64,000 bases of DNA, from positions 5,019,501-5,083,500 of the forward strand of contig NZ_CP151076.1 of assembly GCF_038096165.1 (NCBI RefSeq), read 5' to 3'. The notes under the pieces were generated by a model, which was not told the origin of the DNA, did no database searches, and was given only the letters and a program-made list of their open reading frames with translations. Below, one piece after another: positions 17,205-25,993 of this stretch. The first letter of the stretch is position 1; each line of letters begins with the position of its first letter. The stretch is from Pseudomonas sp. G.S.17 (GTDB taxonomy: Bacteria; Pseudomonadota; Gammaproteobacteria; Pseudomonadales; Pseudomonadaceae). Position numbers and translations under genes: made by a program.

Positions 17205-18418
17205 GCCGTAACAGAACCCTGCTGATCGCGCTGCTGGCGCTGCTGGCCTTGGGACTTGTCGGCCTGTACCTCGTCAAACACCTTGAGCGCTACGAAGAAA
17301 CCGTTGACCAAGGGCCGTCCCCGGAAGTGCGCGCCAATCCTTATCTGGCTGCCGAAAACTTCCTGAAACAGCGCGCGATTCCCGTGCAGCTCAGCGACAC
17401 ACCCGGCAATCTGCCGGCGCCGGCTCAGCTGCCACAGACGCTGATGCTCCTCGACAGCCGGGAAAACATGACGCCCGGTCAGGTCGACAAGCTGCTGCGC
17501 TGGGTTCGTGCTGGCGGGCGGCTGCTGTTTGTTGCCGAACAGCTGTGGAACGAGAAGAAAGGCCGCAGCGGCGACGCGTTGCTGGACCGTCTGCAAATCC
17601 ATCAATTGCTGACTACGGAGCTGCACGAACAGGAACGGCAACAGGATGATGAGCGGTTCAAACCAGTCATCCCGTTGCTCGCCCCGACTCACAAGGCGCC
17701 CGCCATACCCTGGCCCGAACTCACGCGTTTGTATGTCGAAAACGATGAAGCTCCGGCGTACATGAGTTTTGATACCAGCTTCCACCTCGAGGACCCGCTT
17801 GATCAGGCGCAGTCTTGGGCCAACAGCGCTGCCGCCACACACATGCTGCAAATGGCTTATGGCGAAGGGCTGATTACCGTGGTCACCGATGCCGACCTGT
17901 GGAAAAACCGCGCCATCGCCAAGTACGACAATGCGTGGCTGCTCTGGTATCTGACCCAGGGTAGCGAGGTCACCATGGTGGTTCGCACGCAGCACGACAA
18001 TCTGTTCAGCCTGCTGCTGCGGCATTTCCCTCTGGCGCTGACCACTTTGGCGCTGTTGACCGGCTTCGCGTTGTGGCATGCCGGGACACGTTATGGCCCA
18101 CTGCAGGTTCCAGCGGGACGGGCGCGTCGACAGTTGACCGAGCACTTGCGGGCCAGCGCCGATTTCCTTCGTCGGCGCAGCGGCCAGCAAGCGCTATTGC
18201 GAAGTTTGCAGCTGGATATCCTGCGCCGTGCAAGGCAACGTCATCCAGGCTTCGAAACCCTGGGAGTGACCGATCAGTGGCAAGTGCTGTCGCGTCTCAC
18301 CCGCCAACCGACCAGCGCCATCAGCCAGGCCTTGCGCCCACGGCCCGTGCAGCGAATGTCGAATGCTGATTTCACCCGTCAGGTGGCCCACCTGCAAATC
18401 CTCAGGAATGCCTTATGA
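17201..18418 (+). CDS. DUF4350-containing membrane-anchored protein
   Basis: 405 residues. One N-terminal helix (about 5-25), a large periplasmic-type DUF4350 domain (about 40-250) with AENFLKQRAIPVQLSDTPGN and LLRWVRAGGRLLFVAEQLWN, then a second helix (about 265-285) and a cytosolic helical tail. The domain resembles a glutamine-amidotransferase-like fold without visible catalytic residues. Coupled by ATGA overlaps to the DUF4129 and MoxR genes. Confidence 0.78.
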   Translation: MSRNRTLLIALLALLALGLVGLYLVKHLERYEETVDQGPSPEVRANPYLAAENFLKQRAIPVQLSDTPGNLPAPAQLPQTLMLLDSRENMTPGQVDKLLRWVRAGGRLLFVAEQLWNEKKGRSGDALLDRLQIHQLLTTELHEQERQQDDERFKPVIPLLAPTHKAPAIPWPELTRLYVENDEAPAYMSFDTSFHLEDPLDQAQSWANSAAATHMLQMAYGEGLITVVTDADLWKNRAIAKYDNAWLLWYLTQGSEVTMVVRTQHDNLFSLLLRHFPLALTTLALLTGFALWHAGTRYGPLQVPAGRARRQLTEHLRASADFLRRRSGQQALLRSLQLDILRRARQRHPGFETLGVTDQWQVLSRLTRQPTSAISQALRPRPVQRMSNADFTRQVAHLQILRNAL

Positions 18419-19476
18419 GCGATCAACCGACCCATCCGTCGAACCACAGCGAACCTGTTGTCGATTTCACTCTTGATCCGGTGATCGAACCTGCGGCCGC
18501 CGTCAGCAACCAGACGCAGCAGCGACAACGCGCCAGTCATCTCGCCCAGGCCCTGCGCAATGAACTGCAAAAAGCCGTGATCGGCCAGAGCGCAGTCGTC
18601 GACGATGTATTGACCGCCCTGATTGGCGCAGGCCATGTGCTGATCGAGGGTGTGCCGGGACTTGGCAAGACCTTGCTGGTGCGCGCCCTGGCCCGCTGCA
18701 TTGGCGCCGACTTCGCGCGTATCCAGTTCACCCCCGACCTGATGCCCAGCGATGTCACCGGCCATGCCGTGTACGACATGCAGACCGAACAGTTCAAGCT
18801 GCGCAAGGGACCGCTGTTCACCAATCTGCTGCTGGCCGACGAAATCAACCGGGCTCCGGCCAAGACCCAGGCCGCGCTGCTCGAAGCCATGCAGGAACGT
18901 CAGGTCACGCTCGAAGGTCGGGCGTTGCCCATCGCCCAGCCATTCATGGTGCTGGCGACCCAGAACCCGATTGAACAGGAAGGCACTTATCCACTGCCCG
19001 AAGCCGAGCTGGATCGCTTCATGCTCAAGCTGCGCATGGACTACCCCGATATTGCCGAAGAGCTGAACATGGTCCGGCAGGTCACCCGTTCGACCCGCGC
19101 CGACATGCTCGACGTGCAGCCACTGCGGGTGATCCTGCAGGCCAAGGAAGTTCAGGTTCTGCAGCGCATCGCCAGCGAATTGCCACTGGATGAACAGGTG
19201 CTCGATTATGCCGTGCGTCTGGCACGCGCCACTCGCACATGGCCCGGCCTGACGCTGGGCGCAGGTCCACGAGCTTCCATCGCACTGGTGCGCGGCGGTC
19301 GCGCCCGGGCTTTGCTGCGCGGCGGCGAGTTCGTGATTCCCGACGACATAAAAGGCTGCGCCCTGGCGGTATTACGTCACCGGGTGCGACTGTCCCCAGA
19401 CCTGGATATCGAAGGCCTTTCCGTGGATCAGGTGTTGCGGCAAATGCTCGATCAGGTCCCGGCGCCGCGCCTGTGA
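18415..19476 (+). CDS. MoxR-family AAA+ ATPase
   Basis: 353 residues. Walker A GVPGLGKT near residues 79-86, Walker B LLLADEINRAP near 138-148, sensor 1 LATQNPIEQEGTYPLPEAEL near 178-197, and an AAA_lid domain at the C-terminus. It has an unusual 40-residue N-terminal extension rich in Ser, Thr and Pro. MoxR ATPases act as chaperones with VWA or DUF58 partners in envelope stress and complex assembly. The next gene supplies the DUF58 partner (GTGA overlap). Confidence 0.9.
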   Translation: MSDQPTHPSNHSEPVVDFTLDPVIEPAAAVSNQTQQRQRASHLAQALRNELQKAVIGQSAVVDDVLTALIGAGHVLIEGVPGLGKTLLVRALARCIGADFARIQFTPDLMPSDVTGHAVYDMQTEQFKLRKGPLFTNLLLADEINRAPAKTQAALLEAMQERQVTLEGRALPIAQPFMVLATQNPIEQEGTYPLPEAELDRFMLKLRMDYPDIAEELNMVRQVTRSTRADMLDVQPLRVILQAKEVQVLQRIASELPLDEQVLDYAVRLARATRTWPGLTLGAGPRASIALVRGGRARALLRGGEFVIPDDIKGCALAVLRHRVRLSPDLDIEGLSVDQVLRQMLDQVPAPRL

Positions 19477-20816
19477 AGCAGATGCTGAAACCGTCTGTCA
19501 CCTTGCTCTTCTGGCTGGCGGGTCTGTCAGCCGTAGCCGTGGTGCTGGGGATTCTTTCGGCATTGAGTCTCGACGTGCCCCAGCAAATCGGCACGCTGTA
19601 CTGGGCATTGCTCGCGGCCATGCTGTTGCTGGCGCTGCTGGATGCCTGGCGCCTGAAACGTTTGCCGTCGCCGGACGTGCAACGCCATCTGCCTGGCAGT
19701 CTGGCCCTGGGCCGTTGGAGCGAGGTACGCCTGGACCTGAGTCACAATTACCCTTCAGCCTTGGCCATCGCTGTTTTCGATCACCCTCCCGCTGGCCTGG
19801 ACTTCGAACATCAGCCGCAGTCCGTGACGTTGCAACCCGGCGTGAACAACCAGATCGGTTACCGCCTGCGTCCCTTGCAACGCGGGCTATTCAACTTTGA
19901 ACGCTGCGAGATCAGCCTGCCCAGCCCGATAGGGTTCTGGACCGTGCGTCGCTGCCTGACGTTACCGGGCACGACTCGGGTCTATCCGGACTTCGCCCGT
20001 CTGTATGGCGGGCAATTATTGGCTGTGGACAACTGGCTCAGCCAGCTCGGTGTGCGTCAGCGGCAGCGTCGAGGGCTGGGCCTGGAATTCAATCAACTGC
20101 GCGAGTTTCGTGAAGGCGACAGCTTGCGCCAGATTGACTGGAAAGCCACCGCCCGGCAGCGCACGCCGATTGCCCGGGAATATCAGGACGAGCGCGACCA
20201 GCAGATCATGTTCATGCTCGATTGCGGACGCCGCATGCGCAGCCAGGATGGTGACCTTTCCCACTTCGATCACGCCCTCAATGCCGCCTTGCTGCTCAGT
20301 TATGTCGCTCTGCGCCAGGGCGATGCCGTGGGTTTCTCGACGTTCGCAAGCGAGCAGAACCGCTATCTGGCACCGGTCAAAGGTCCTGACCAGCTGAACG
20401 TGCTGCTCAATACCGTCTACGACCTTGCCAGCACCCAGCGTCCAGCCGACTACAGCGCTGGCGCACGCCAGTTGCTGGCCAGACAAAAGCGTCGGGCACT
20501 GGTGGTCCTGATGACCAATCTGCGTGATGAAGAAGACGACGAATTGCTGACAGCGGTCAAACAGCTTGGGCAGCGTCATCGGGTTCTGGTGGTCAGCTTG
20601 CGTGAGGAGGCTCTGGATAACTTGCGACAAGCGCCGGTCCAGACGCTGGAAGAAGCGCTGACCTACTGTGGAACCGTCGACTTCCTGAATGCCCGTGCGG
20701 GCTTGCTTGACCGCTTGAGCGCCCACGGCGTGCAGGTCCTGGATTCACGTCCGGGACAACTGGGGGCGGAACTGGTCAGCCGCTATTTAAGCTGGAAAAA
20801 AGCCGGGACGCTTTAA
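19473..20816 (+). CDS. DUF58 protein (VWA-like partner of MoxR)
   Basis: 447 residues from the GTG at 19473 overlapping the MoxR stop; an ATG at 19482 is the alternative. The frame extends upstream only through overlap with MoxR. Two N-terminal membrane helices (about 10-55), then DUF58 with EFREGDSLRQIDWKATARQR near 213-232, followed by a VWA-like part (MFMLDCGRRM). The pair MoxR-DUF58 is widespread; the membrane location suggests an envelope role. Last gene of the operon. Confidence 0.87.
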   Translation: MKQMLKPSVTLLFWLAGLSAVAVVLGILSALSLDVPQQIGTLYWALLAAMLLLALLDAWRLKRLPSPDVQRHLPGSLALGRWSEVRLDLSHNYPSALAIAVFDHPPAGLDFEHQPQSVTLQPGVNNQIGYRLRPLQRGLFNFERCEISLPSPIGFWTVRRCLTLPGTTRVYPDFARLYGGQLLAVDNWLSQLGVRQRQRRGLGLEFNQLREFREGDSLRQIDWKATARQRTPIAREYQDERDQQIMFMLDCGRRMRSQDGDLSHFDHALNAALLLSYVALRQGDAVGFSTFASEQNRYLAPVKGPDQLNVLLNTVYDLASTQRPADYSAGARQLLARQKRRALVVLMTNLRDEEDDELLTAVKQLGQRHRVLVVSLREEALDNLRQAPVQTLEEALTYCGTVDFLNARAGLLDRLSAHGVQVLDSRPGQLGAELVSRYLSWKKAGTL

Positions 20817-20833
20817 TTGCACAGCAAAGTCGC

Positions 20834-20860
20834 GCGAGCTGGCGAAGAACGCCAGCTCGT
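20834..20860. terminator. hairpin after the MoxR/DUF58 operon
   Basis: GAGCTGGCG (20836-20844) pairs perfectly with CGCCAGCTC (20850-20858) over an AAGAA loop, between convergent genes. No T run follows, so termination would be weak; it may be a plain palindrome. Confidence 0.45.
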
Positions 20861-20869
20861 TGGTGGGTC

Positions 20870-21229
20870 TCAGGCTGAAGCTTCCAGCGGATAAAAACTG
20901 AAGTACTGGCGCAGCGCACCAATCAGTTCAATGTATTCATCCGGCGCGTCCTGCACCTTGAATCCCGAGTCGTAACTCCCTGGGGTTTCATCTTCATGAC
21001 ACCAGAGACACGTCGCTACAACGTCCAGGGTCTTTTGAAGGCCTCGCTCACCGGGTACTGCCAGACGCAGATGGAAATCGGCGCCCACCAGCACCGGCAG
21101 ATCGCTGATCAGCATCAGTCCTTGCTCGGAAACATTACCCAGGCAACCGATCGGCTTTTTCGTGTACCGATTGACCACTTGCAGGTAATAAGGCAATTGA
21201 TGCCGTTCGATTCGTCGTTCTTTTAACAT
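20870..21229 (-). CDS. single-domain PilZ protein
   Basis: 119 residues, one PilZ domain. The cyclic di-GMP motifs are recognisable: an arginine cluster KERRIERHQ at residues 3-11 and NVSEQG near 32-37 in place of D/NxSxxG. This suggests cyclic di-GMP binding in the cytosol. It is not in an operon. A diguanylate cyclase and the phosphodiesterase BifA are encoded elsewhere in this window, but a direct link is not shown. Confidence 0.8.
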   Translation of the reverse strand: MLKERRIERHQLPYYLQVVNRYTKKPIGCLGNVSEQGLMLISDLPVLVGADFHLRLAVPGERGLQKTLDVVATCLWCHEDETPGSYDSGFKVQDAPDEYIELIGALRQYFSFYPLEASA

Positions 21230-21485
21230 GGTCAGTCGCCGTCATAGACCATTTAGCATGGCCACGCTAATGCCTTTATGGTGTTGCATCCCTGACCTGA
21301 GCCTGACTACGGTCAAATGCTTCAAGGTGTTATCTGCGGGGAACGTGCCTGTGACTGACCGGCAGTCACAGAAGTCACGTCACTCAAGCATTAACCACTC
21401 TACCTGAGCGCCCACTACGAAGAGCCTAGCGCAAACACGCCGATCGGCCACCCAAAAACGATACCGTCCATCCAATCGGGTGTAT

Positions 21486-21860
21486 CTACCGTGAAGCAGG
21501 GTACGTTTTGACCTGCACCCGAACCGGGTAATGCCCTAGCTGTTGCAGCGTATCCAGACGCGCCTGGGCGCGGAAAGCATATTCGTTATTGGGGTACTGG
21601 CTGATGATAAAGCGGTAAGTCTGGGCCGCATCGACAAACAGTTTCTGCCGTTCGAGGCACTGTCCGCGCAGCATGGAAACCTCCGGTTGTACATATCGCC
21701 GGGCCCGGCTCTGCCGATCAACCTTGGACAGGTCGAGCATTACGCTTTCGCAATCGCCGCGATCATAAGCACGGTAAGCGCTGTTCAGATTGGAATTCAT
21801 TGACCAACGGGTGCAGCCGCTGATTGCAGCCATCAATACTAAAATCATCACGATTCGCAT
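21486..21860 (-). CDS. small TPR-like lipoprotein
   Basis: 124 residues from the ATG at 21860 (AGGAG seven bases upstream); the upstream frame to 21992 is unsupported. A type II signal MRIVMILVLMAAISGC puts the lipidated Cys at 16. The mature part has TPR-like helices (NLNSAYRAYDRGDCESVMLD, then TYRFIISQYPNNEYAFRAQA). Probably an outer- or inner-membrane scaffold protein of unknown role, divergent from pykA. Confidence 0.75.
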   Translation of the reverse strand: MRIVMILVLMAAISGCTRWSMNSNLNSAYRAYDRGDCESVMLDLSKVDRQSRARRYVQPEVSMLRGQCLERQKLFVDAAQTYRFIISQYPNNEYAFRAQARLDTLQQLGHYPVRVQVKTYPASR

Positions 21861-22036
21861 GGGAGTCTCCTGTGCTCTGCAATGTATCGACCTGATCACG
21901 GATTTCTTCAAGCCTTGAGACAACCGATTGTCTACTGATTGCCCTGTCCGCCGGCAACGAGGTAGTGCAAAGGAACAATGACTACAGAGCAAGACAGTAG
22001 TAGCCTCTCGCTGCGCTTCATTTAAGGAGTTTGTGC

Positions 22037-23488
22037 ATGACCGTACGCCGTACCAAAATCGTCGCCACCCTTGGCCCTGCCAGTAACTCGCCGGAAATCA
22101 TCGAACAACTGATCCTCTCGGGTCTGGACGTTGCTCGTCTGAACTTTTCCCACGGTACCCCGGATGAGCACAAGGCTCGCGCCAAGCTGATTCGCGAAAT
22201 CGCTGCCAAGCACGGGCGCTTCGTCGCACTGCTGGGGGACCTGCAAGGTCCGAAAATTCGTATCGCCAAGTTCACCAACAAGCGAATCGAGCTGAAGGTC
22301 GGTGACAAGTTCACCTTCTCCACCGCTCACCCGCTGACGGACGGCACCCAGGAAATCGTCGGTATCGATTACCCCGACCTGGTCAAGGATTGCGGCGTTG
22401 GCGACGAGCTGTTGCTCGACGACGGACGCGTGGTCATGCGCGTCGATACCCAGACAGCCAACGAGCTGCATTGCACCGTGTTGATCGGTGGTCCGCTCTC
22501 GGATCACAAAGGTATCAACCGTCGCGGCGGTGGCCTGACGGCGCCGGCCCTGACTGAAAAAGACAAGCTGGACATCAAGCTCGCGGCAGAAATGGAGCTG
22601 GATTACCTGGCTGTTTCCTTCCCGCGCGACGCCGCTGACATGGAATACGCCCGCAAGCTGCGTGACGAATCCGGCGGTACTGCCTGGTTGGTCGCGAAGA
22701 TCGAACGCGCTGAAGCCGTGGCCAACGACGAAGTACTCGATGCCCTGATCCGCGCCAGCGATGCAGTCATGGTTGCCCGTGGCGACCTGGGTGTAGAAAT
22801 CGGCGACGCGGAACTGGTCGGTATCCAGAAGAAAATCATCTTGCACGCACGTCGCCATAACAAGGCGGTCATCGTTGCCACGCAAATGATGGAATCGATG
22901 ATCTCCAGCCCGATGCCGACGCGCGCCGAAGTGTCCGACGTGGCCAACGCCGTGCTCGACTACACCGACGCCGTGATGCTGTCCGCTGAAAGCGCCGCTG
23001 GCTCGTACCCGATCGAAGCCGTACAGGCCATGGCGCGCATCTGCGTCGGCGCTGAAAAGCACCCGACCGGCAAGACCTCCAGCCACCGCATCGGACATAA
23101 ATTCACCCGTTGTGACGAAAGCATCGCGCTGGCGGCCATGTACACGGCCAACCACTTCCCGGATGTGAAAGCGATCATCGCGCTGACCGAAAGTGGCTAC
23201 ACGCCGCTGATCATGTCGCGTATCCGTTCCTCTGTGCCGATCTACGCGTTCTCCCCGCACCGCGAAACCCAGGCCCGCGCTGCCATGTTCCGTGGCGTCT
23301 ACACCGTGCCTTTCGACCCGGCAGCCCTGCCACCGGGCCAGGTCAGCCAGGCCGCGGTCGACGAACTGCTCAAACGCGGTCTGGTCGAGAAAGGCGATTG
23401 GGTGATCCTGACCAAAGGTGACAGCTATCACACCATTGGCGGCACCAACGGCATGAAACTGCTGCACGTTGGCGACCCATTGGTCTAA
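22037..23488 (+). CDS. pykA: pyruvate kinase, PykA type
   Basis: 483 residues from the ATG at 22037 (AAGGAG at 22023-22028). It opens MTVRRTKIVATLGPASN, has the substrate-loop ARLNFSHGTPDEH near 36-48, the KIERAEAVANDEVLDALI region and the MVARGDLGVEI signature near 247-257. It converts PEP and ADP to pyruvate and ATP. The type II (PykA) assignment rests on the start sequence and the P. aeruginosa PA4329 neighbourhood. Monocistronic, with its own terminator. Confidence 0.95.
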   Translation: MTVRRTKIVATLGPASNSPEIIEQLILSGLDVARLNFSHGTPDEHKARAKLIREIAAKHGRFVALLGDLQGPKIRIAKFTNKRIELKVGDKFTFSTAHPLTDGTQEIVGIDYPDLVKDCGVGDELLLDDGRVVMRVDTQTANELHCTVLIGGPLSDHKGINRRGGGLTAPALTEKDKLDIKLAAEMELDYLAVSFPRDAADMEYARKLRDESGGTAWLVAKIERAEAVANDEVLDALIRASDAVMVARGDLGVEIGDAELVGIQKKIILHARRHNKAVIVATQMMESMISSPMPTRAEVSDVANAVLDYTDAVMLSAESAAGSYPIEAVQAMARICVGAEKHPTGKTSSHRIGHKFTRCDESIALAAMYTANHFPDVKAIIALTESGYTPLIMSRIRSSVPIYAFSPHRETQARAAMFRGVYTVPFDPAALPPGQVSQAAVDELLKRGLVEKGDWVILTKGDSYHTIGGTNGMKLLHVGDPLV

Positions 23489-23507
23489 GACTGCACACGC
23501 AACACCC

Positions 23508-23540
23508 AAAGCCCCGGCTCGCGAGAGTCGGGGCTTTTTT
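23508..23540 (+). terminator. rho-independent terminator after pykA
   Basis: AAAGCCCCG at 23508-23516 pairs with CGGGGCTTT at 23529-23537, with CTC/GAG extending inside, followed by a T run. Typical and strong on the plus strand. Confidence 0.9.
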
Positions 23541-23743
23541 GTAGCTGTCCGTTAGAGATAGCCATTAGCCTCCTGTCACTTTTGACAGCTTATTGAGCAC
23601 TGGTTTTGGGTGCAGAGTATCTACGGCACTGCCACCAGGCCTTTTCATTTCGTAAGGCCTATGAACTTTGGCGTGCACGCCTTGAAAGCTCCGCCGGGAT
23701 CTGATTATGGATAAGGAAGCTTTTAACTATCAGGAGATATGAA

Positions 23744-25015
23744 ATGGTTATCAACACAGAGCACAGAGTTGCGCCGGGTGACGTCGACATCAGCTTCGGG
23801 GACGGAGGAAAAAAGATCCTGTCTTTTCCTGGCGGCAACTTTGTTTCGGTCTGGGGCATGGCGTTGACCCCGGACGGAAAAATACTGGCCGTCGGTTCGA
23901 CGAATACCAACAGCTTTATCATCGGTCGCCTGACCGAAGATGGGGCAATTGACACTGCCTTTGGCAACGGCGGTGCGCTGACAGGGCAGTTTCTGGGTTT
24001 CTCGTCAGTAGGAAGATCCATCCATAGCCTGAACGACGGCAAACTATTGGTTACCGGTACGCATATCGCCAGCGACCAGATTTTACCGGCGGCGAGCCGC
24101 TTGCTGTCCGACGGGAACTTTGATCCAACGTTCGGGGAAGGTGGCAGCTTTGTTTTTCCACCGCCTGCCAAGTCCACTGATATCGCTGTCACCCATCGCG
24201 TCAAAACCGGCGGCAGTGCGAGTACCCAAAGTGTCATTCTCCCCGACGGTAAAATCCTCATCGGTCACTCTCTGGACGACTACGGCCTGTTGATTCGGCT
24301 GACGGCAGACGGCGTTCTGGATACCAGTTTTAATGGCACAGGCTATGCAACCGTCCGTTACCCTCATGGCGAGACGTTGATTACGCACGTGAGCTCTTTC
24401 AGGGTCACTGCCACGGGTGAAGTCATTGTGTGCGGGCAGGCACAACTGGCAAACAATCGGTTCTTGGGGATGTTGGCCCGTTATGGCGCAGATGGCCGGC
24501 CAGATCGAAGCTTTGGTTCGCAAGACTCAGGTTTTATTGGGCTAGAGCCTGCAGGGCGTGTGTTAAGAGTGGATGACCTGGTTGTCGACGCAAGTGGCAG
24601 CATTGTATGCGTCGGCACTCTCGGCCTATTGGGCGGACAACAAGCAGCCATTACCTTTGGCAGAATGGCCGATGGCAGCCCGGACCCGGTTTTCAACAAT
24701 GGTGAAATAACCGAGCTTGACTTACCTGTGTGGAGTGAATGGTATTCGGCAGCTATGTCGCCGCTTGCCAATACGGTTCTCATGACCGGTATTACCTTTG
24801 ACGAAACTTACGTCAACCAAGGGGTAATCGTCGGCCGTTACCTGAAAACGGGCCAACTGGACAAGAACTTCGGCAGAGGCAAAGGGTGTGTCTTTCTCGA
24901 TCCAGGCCAGGAACCGCGCCTGATAGTGCAAGACGAGAGCAACGTGCTTATCTGTTGCATATTGCGCTTACCCGGCCCCATTAAAGAAGTTGTCGTGATG
25001 CGCCTTTTGAACTGA
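23744..25015 (+). CDS. delta-60 repeat protein
   Basis: 423 residues, ATG with AGGAG seven bases upstream. At least six repeats of about 55-60 residues end in motifs such as GRLTEDGAIDTAFGNGG, SRLLSDGNFDPTFGEGG and IRLTADGVLDTSFNGTG, the hallmark of the delta-60 repeat, likely a beta-propeller. There is no signal peptide, and it opens directly with a repeat. Function unknown. It sits between pykA and the reductase gene, where P. aeruginosa has another gene, so it looks like accessory cargo; its codons are somewhat more AT-rich than pykA. Confidence 0.8.
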   Translation: MVINTEHRVAPGDVDISFGDGGKKILSFPGGNFVSVWGMALTPDGKILAVGSTNTNSFIIGRLTEDGAIDTAFGNGGALTGQFLGFSSVGRSIHSLNDGKLLVTGTHIASDQILPAASRLLSDGNFDPTFGEGGSFVFPPPAKSTDIAVTHRVKTGGSASTQSVILPDGKILIGHSLDDYGLLIRLTADGVLDTSFNGTGYATVRYPHGETLITHVSSFRVTATGEVIVCGQAQLANNRFLGMLARYGADGRPDRSFGSQDSGFIGLEPAGRVLRVDDLVVDASGSIVCVGTLGLLGGQQAAITFGRMADGSPDPVFNNGEITELDLPVWSEWYSAAMSPLANTVLMTGITFDETYVNQGVIVGRYLKTGQLDKNFGRGKGCVFLDPGQEPRLIVQDESNVLICCILRLPGPIKEVVVMRLLN

Positions 25016-25054
25016 AAACAGCCATCAACCAAGGCCCGAACTGCTCAACGGGGC

Positions 25055-25993
25055 TTATTCGCGCCCCAGAAACACATCTGCCAACACCTGATTGCGCGGC
25101 AAGCCCGCCAGATACAAGCGCTTGGAAAACCCTTCGACGCTGGCCGGGCTGCCGCATACCAAGGCCATGGTCCGCCGGGACAGCAGGCGTAAATCAGCCA
25201 GCGCTTCAGGCAAGTCGTGAGGCGTTGTGAGTTGTACGCGCAGACTGGAATGCTGCGCCGCCAGCTCGGCAAGCGGCCCGACCAGATAATGTTCACTGTC
25301 GTCGCGGGCCAGATGCACCAGGCGGATCGGCCCTTGATGCTCTTGCCGCAATGCCTCGCGCAATACACCCCACAACGGACCGAGCCCGGTGCCCGCCGCC
25401 AGCAGCAAAAGCGGCCGGTCCTGCCAGTCTGGATCGTATTGCAACGCCCCGCCGCGCAGTTCGCCGAGGCCGACGGTATCGCCTGCCTTCAGTTGCCGGG
25501 CGACATCAATGAACGCGCCTGACTGGTGGCAATCGAGGTGAAATTCCAGAAAAGGATCTTCGCCCGGCACACTCGCCAATGAGTAAGGCCGGGCGACACC
25601 GCTGGCCGTCCAGAGCACCAGATGCTGACCGGCGCGATAGCGCAAAGGCCGCTCAGGTTCCAGACGCAAACGTAGTACTGAAGGACTGAGCCAGTCACAG
25701 CCCGCCACGCGAGCAGGAACCCCGTCGCGCAGTGGATCGAAAGCCTGGACCGTCAGGTTTTCCACGACCCGACACTGACACGCCAGACGCCAGCCTTGCT
25801 GACGCTTGCCCGCATCCAGTGCTTCGGGAAGCGCATCCAGTGGTTCGCCTTCGGAGCAGCGCACCAGACAGGCATGGCAGCTGCCCGCCCGACAGCTATA
25901 GGGAACGCGCATTCCGGCCTGATTAAGGGCATCGAGCAGATTGCTGCCCGCTGCGACCGGCCATTGCCGGTCGCCGACGCGCAAGTCAGGCAT
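25055..25993 (-). CDS. 2Fe-2S ferredoxin / FAD-NAD reductase fusion
   Basis: 312 residues from the ATG at 25993, which overlaps the diguanylate cyclase stop by eight bases. N-terminal 2Fe-2S domain with the cluster motif CRAGSCHACLVRC near residues 33-45 and a fourth Cys near 74; then an FAD-binding domain (ARPYSLAS near 142-149) and an NAD domain (LLLAAGTGLGPLWG). It resembles electron-transfer reductases of oxygenases and PA4331 of P. aeruginosa. No oxygenase partner is nearby; the electron acceptor is unknown. Confidence 0.85.
   Translation of the reverse strand: MPDLRVGDRQWPVAAGSNLLDALNQAGMRVPYSCRAGSCHACLVRCSEGEPLDALPEALDAGKRQQGWRLACQCRVVENLTVQAFDPLRDGVPARVAGCDWLSPSVLRLRLEPERPLRYRAGQHLVLWTASGVARPYSLASVPGEDPFLEFHLDCHQSGAFIDVARQLKAGDTVGLGELRGGALQYDPDWQDRPLLLLAAGTGLGPLWGVLREALRQEHQGPIRLVHLARDDSEHYLVGPLAELAAQHSSLRVQLTTPHDLPEALADLRLLSRRTMALVCGSPASVEGFSKRLYLAGLPRNQVLADVFLGRE

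Noticed and set aside
22022..23509. 495-residue open frame antisense to pykA
   Set aside because: It mirrors the GC-rich codon pattern of pykA, is rich in His, Gln and Val as shadows usually are, and has no ribosome site or recognisable domain.
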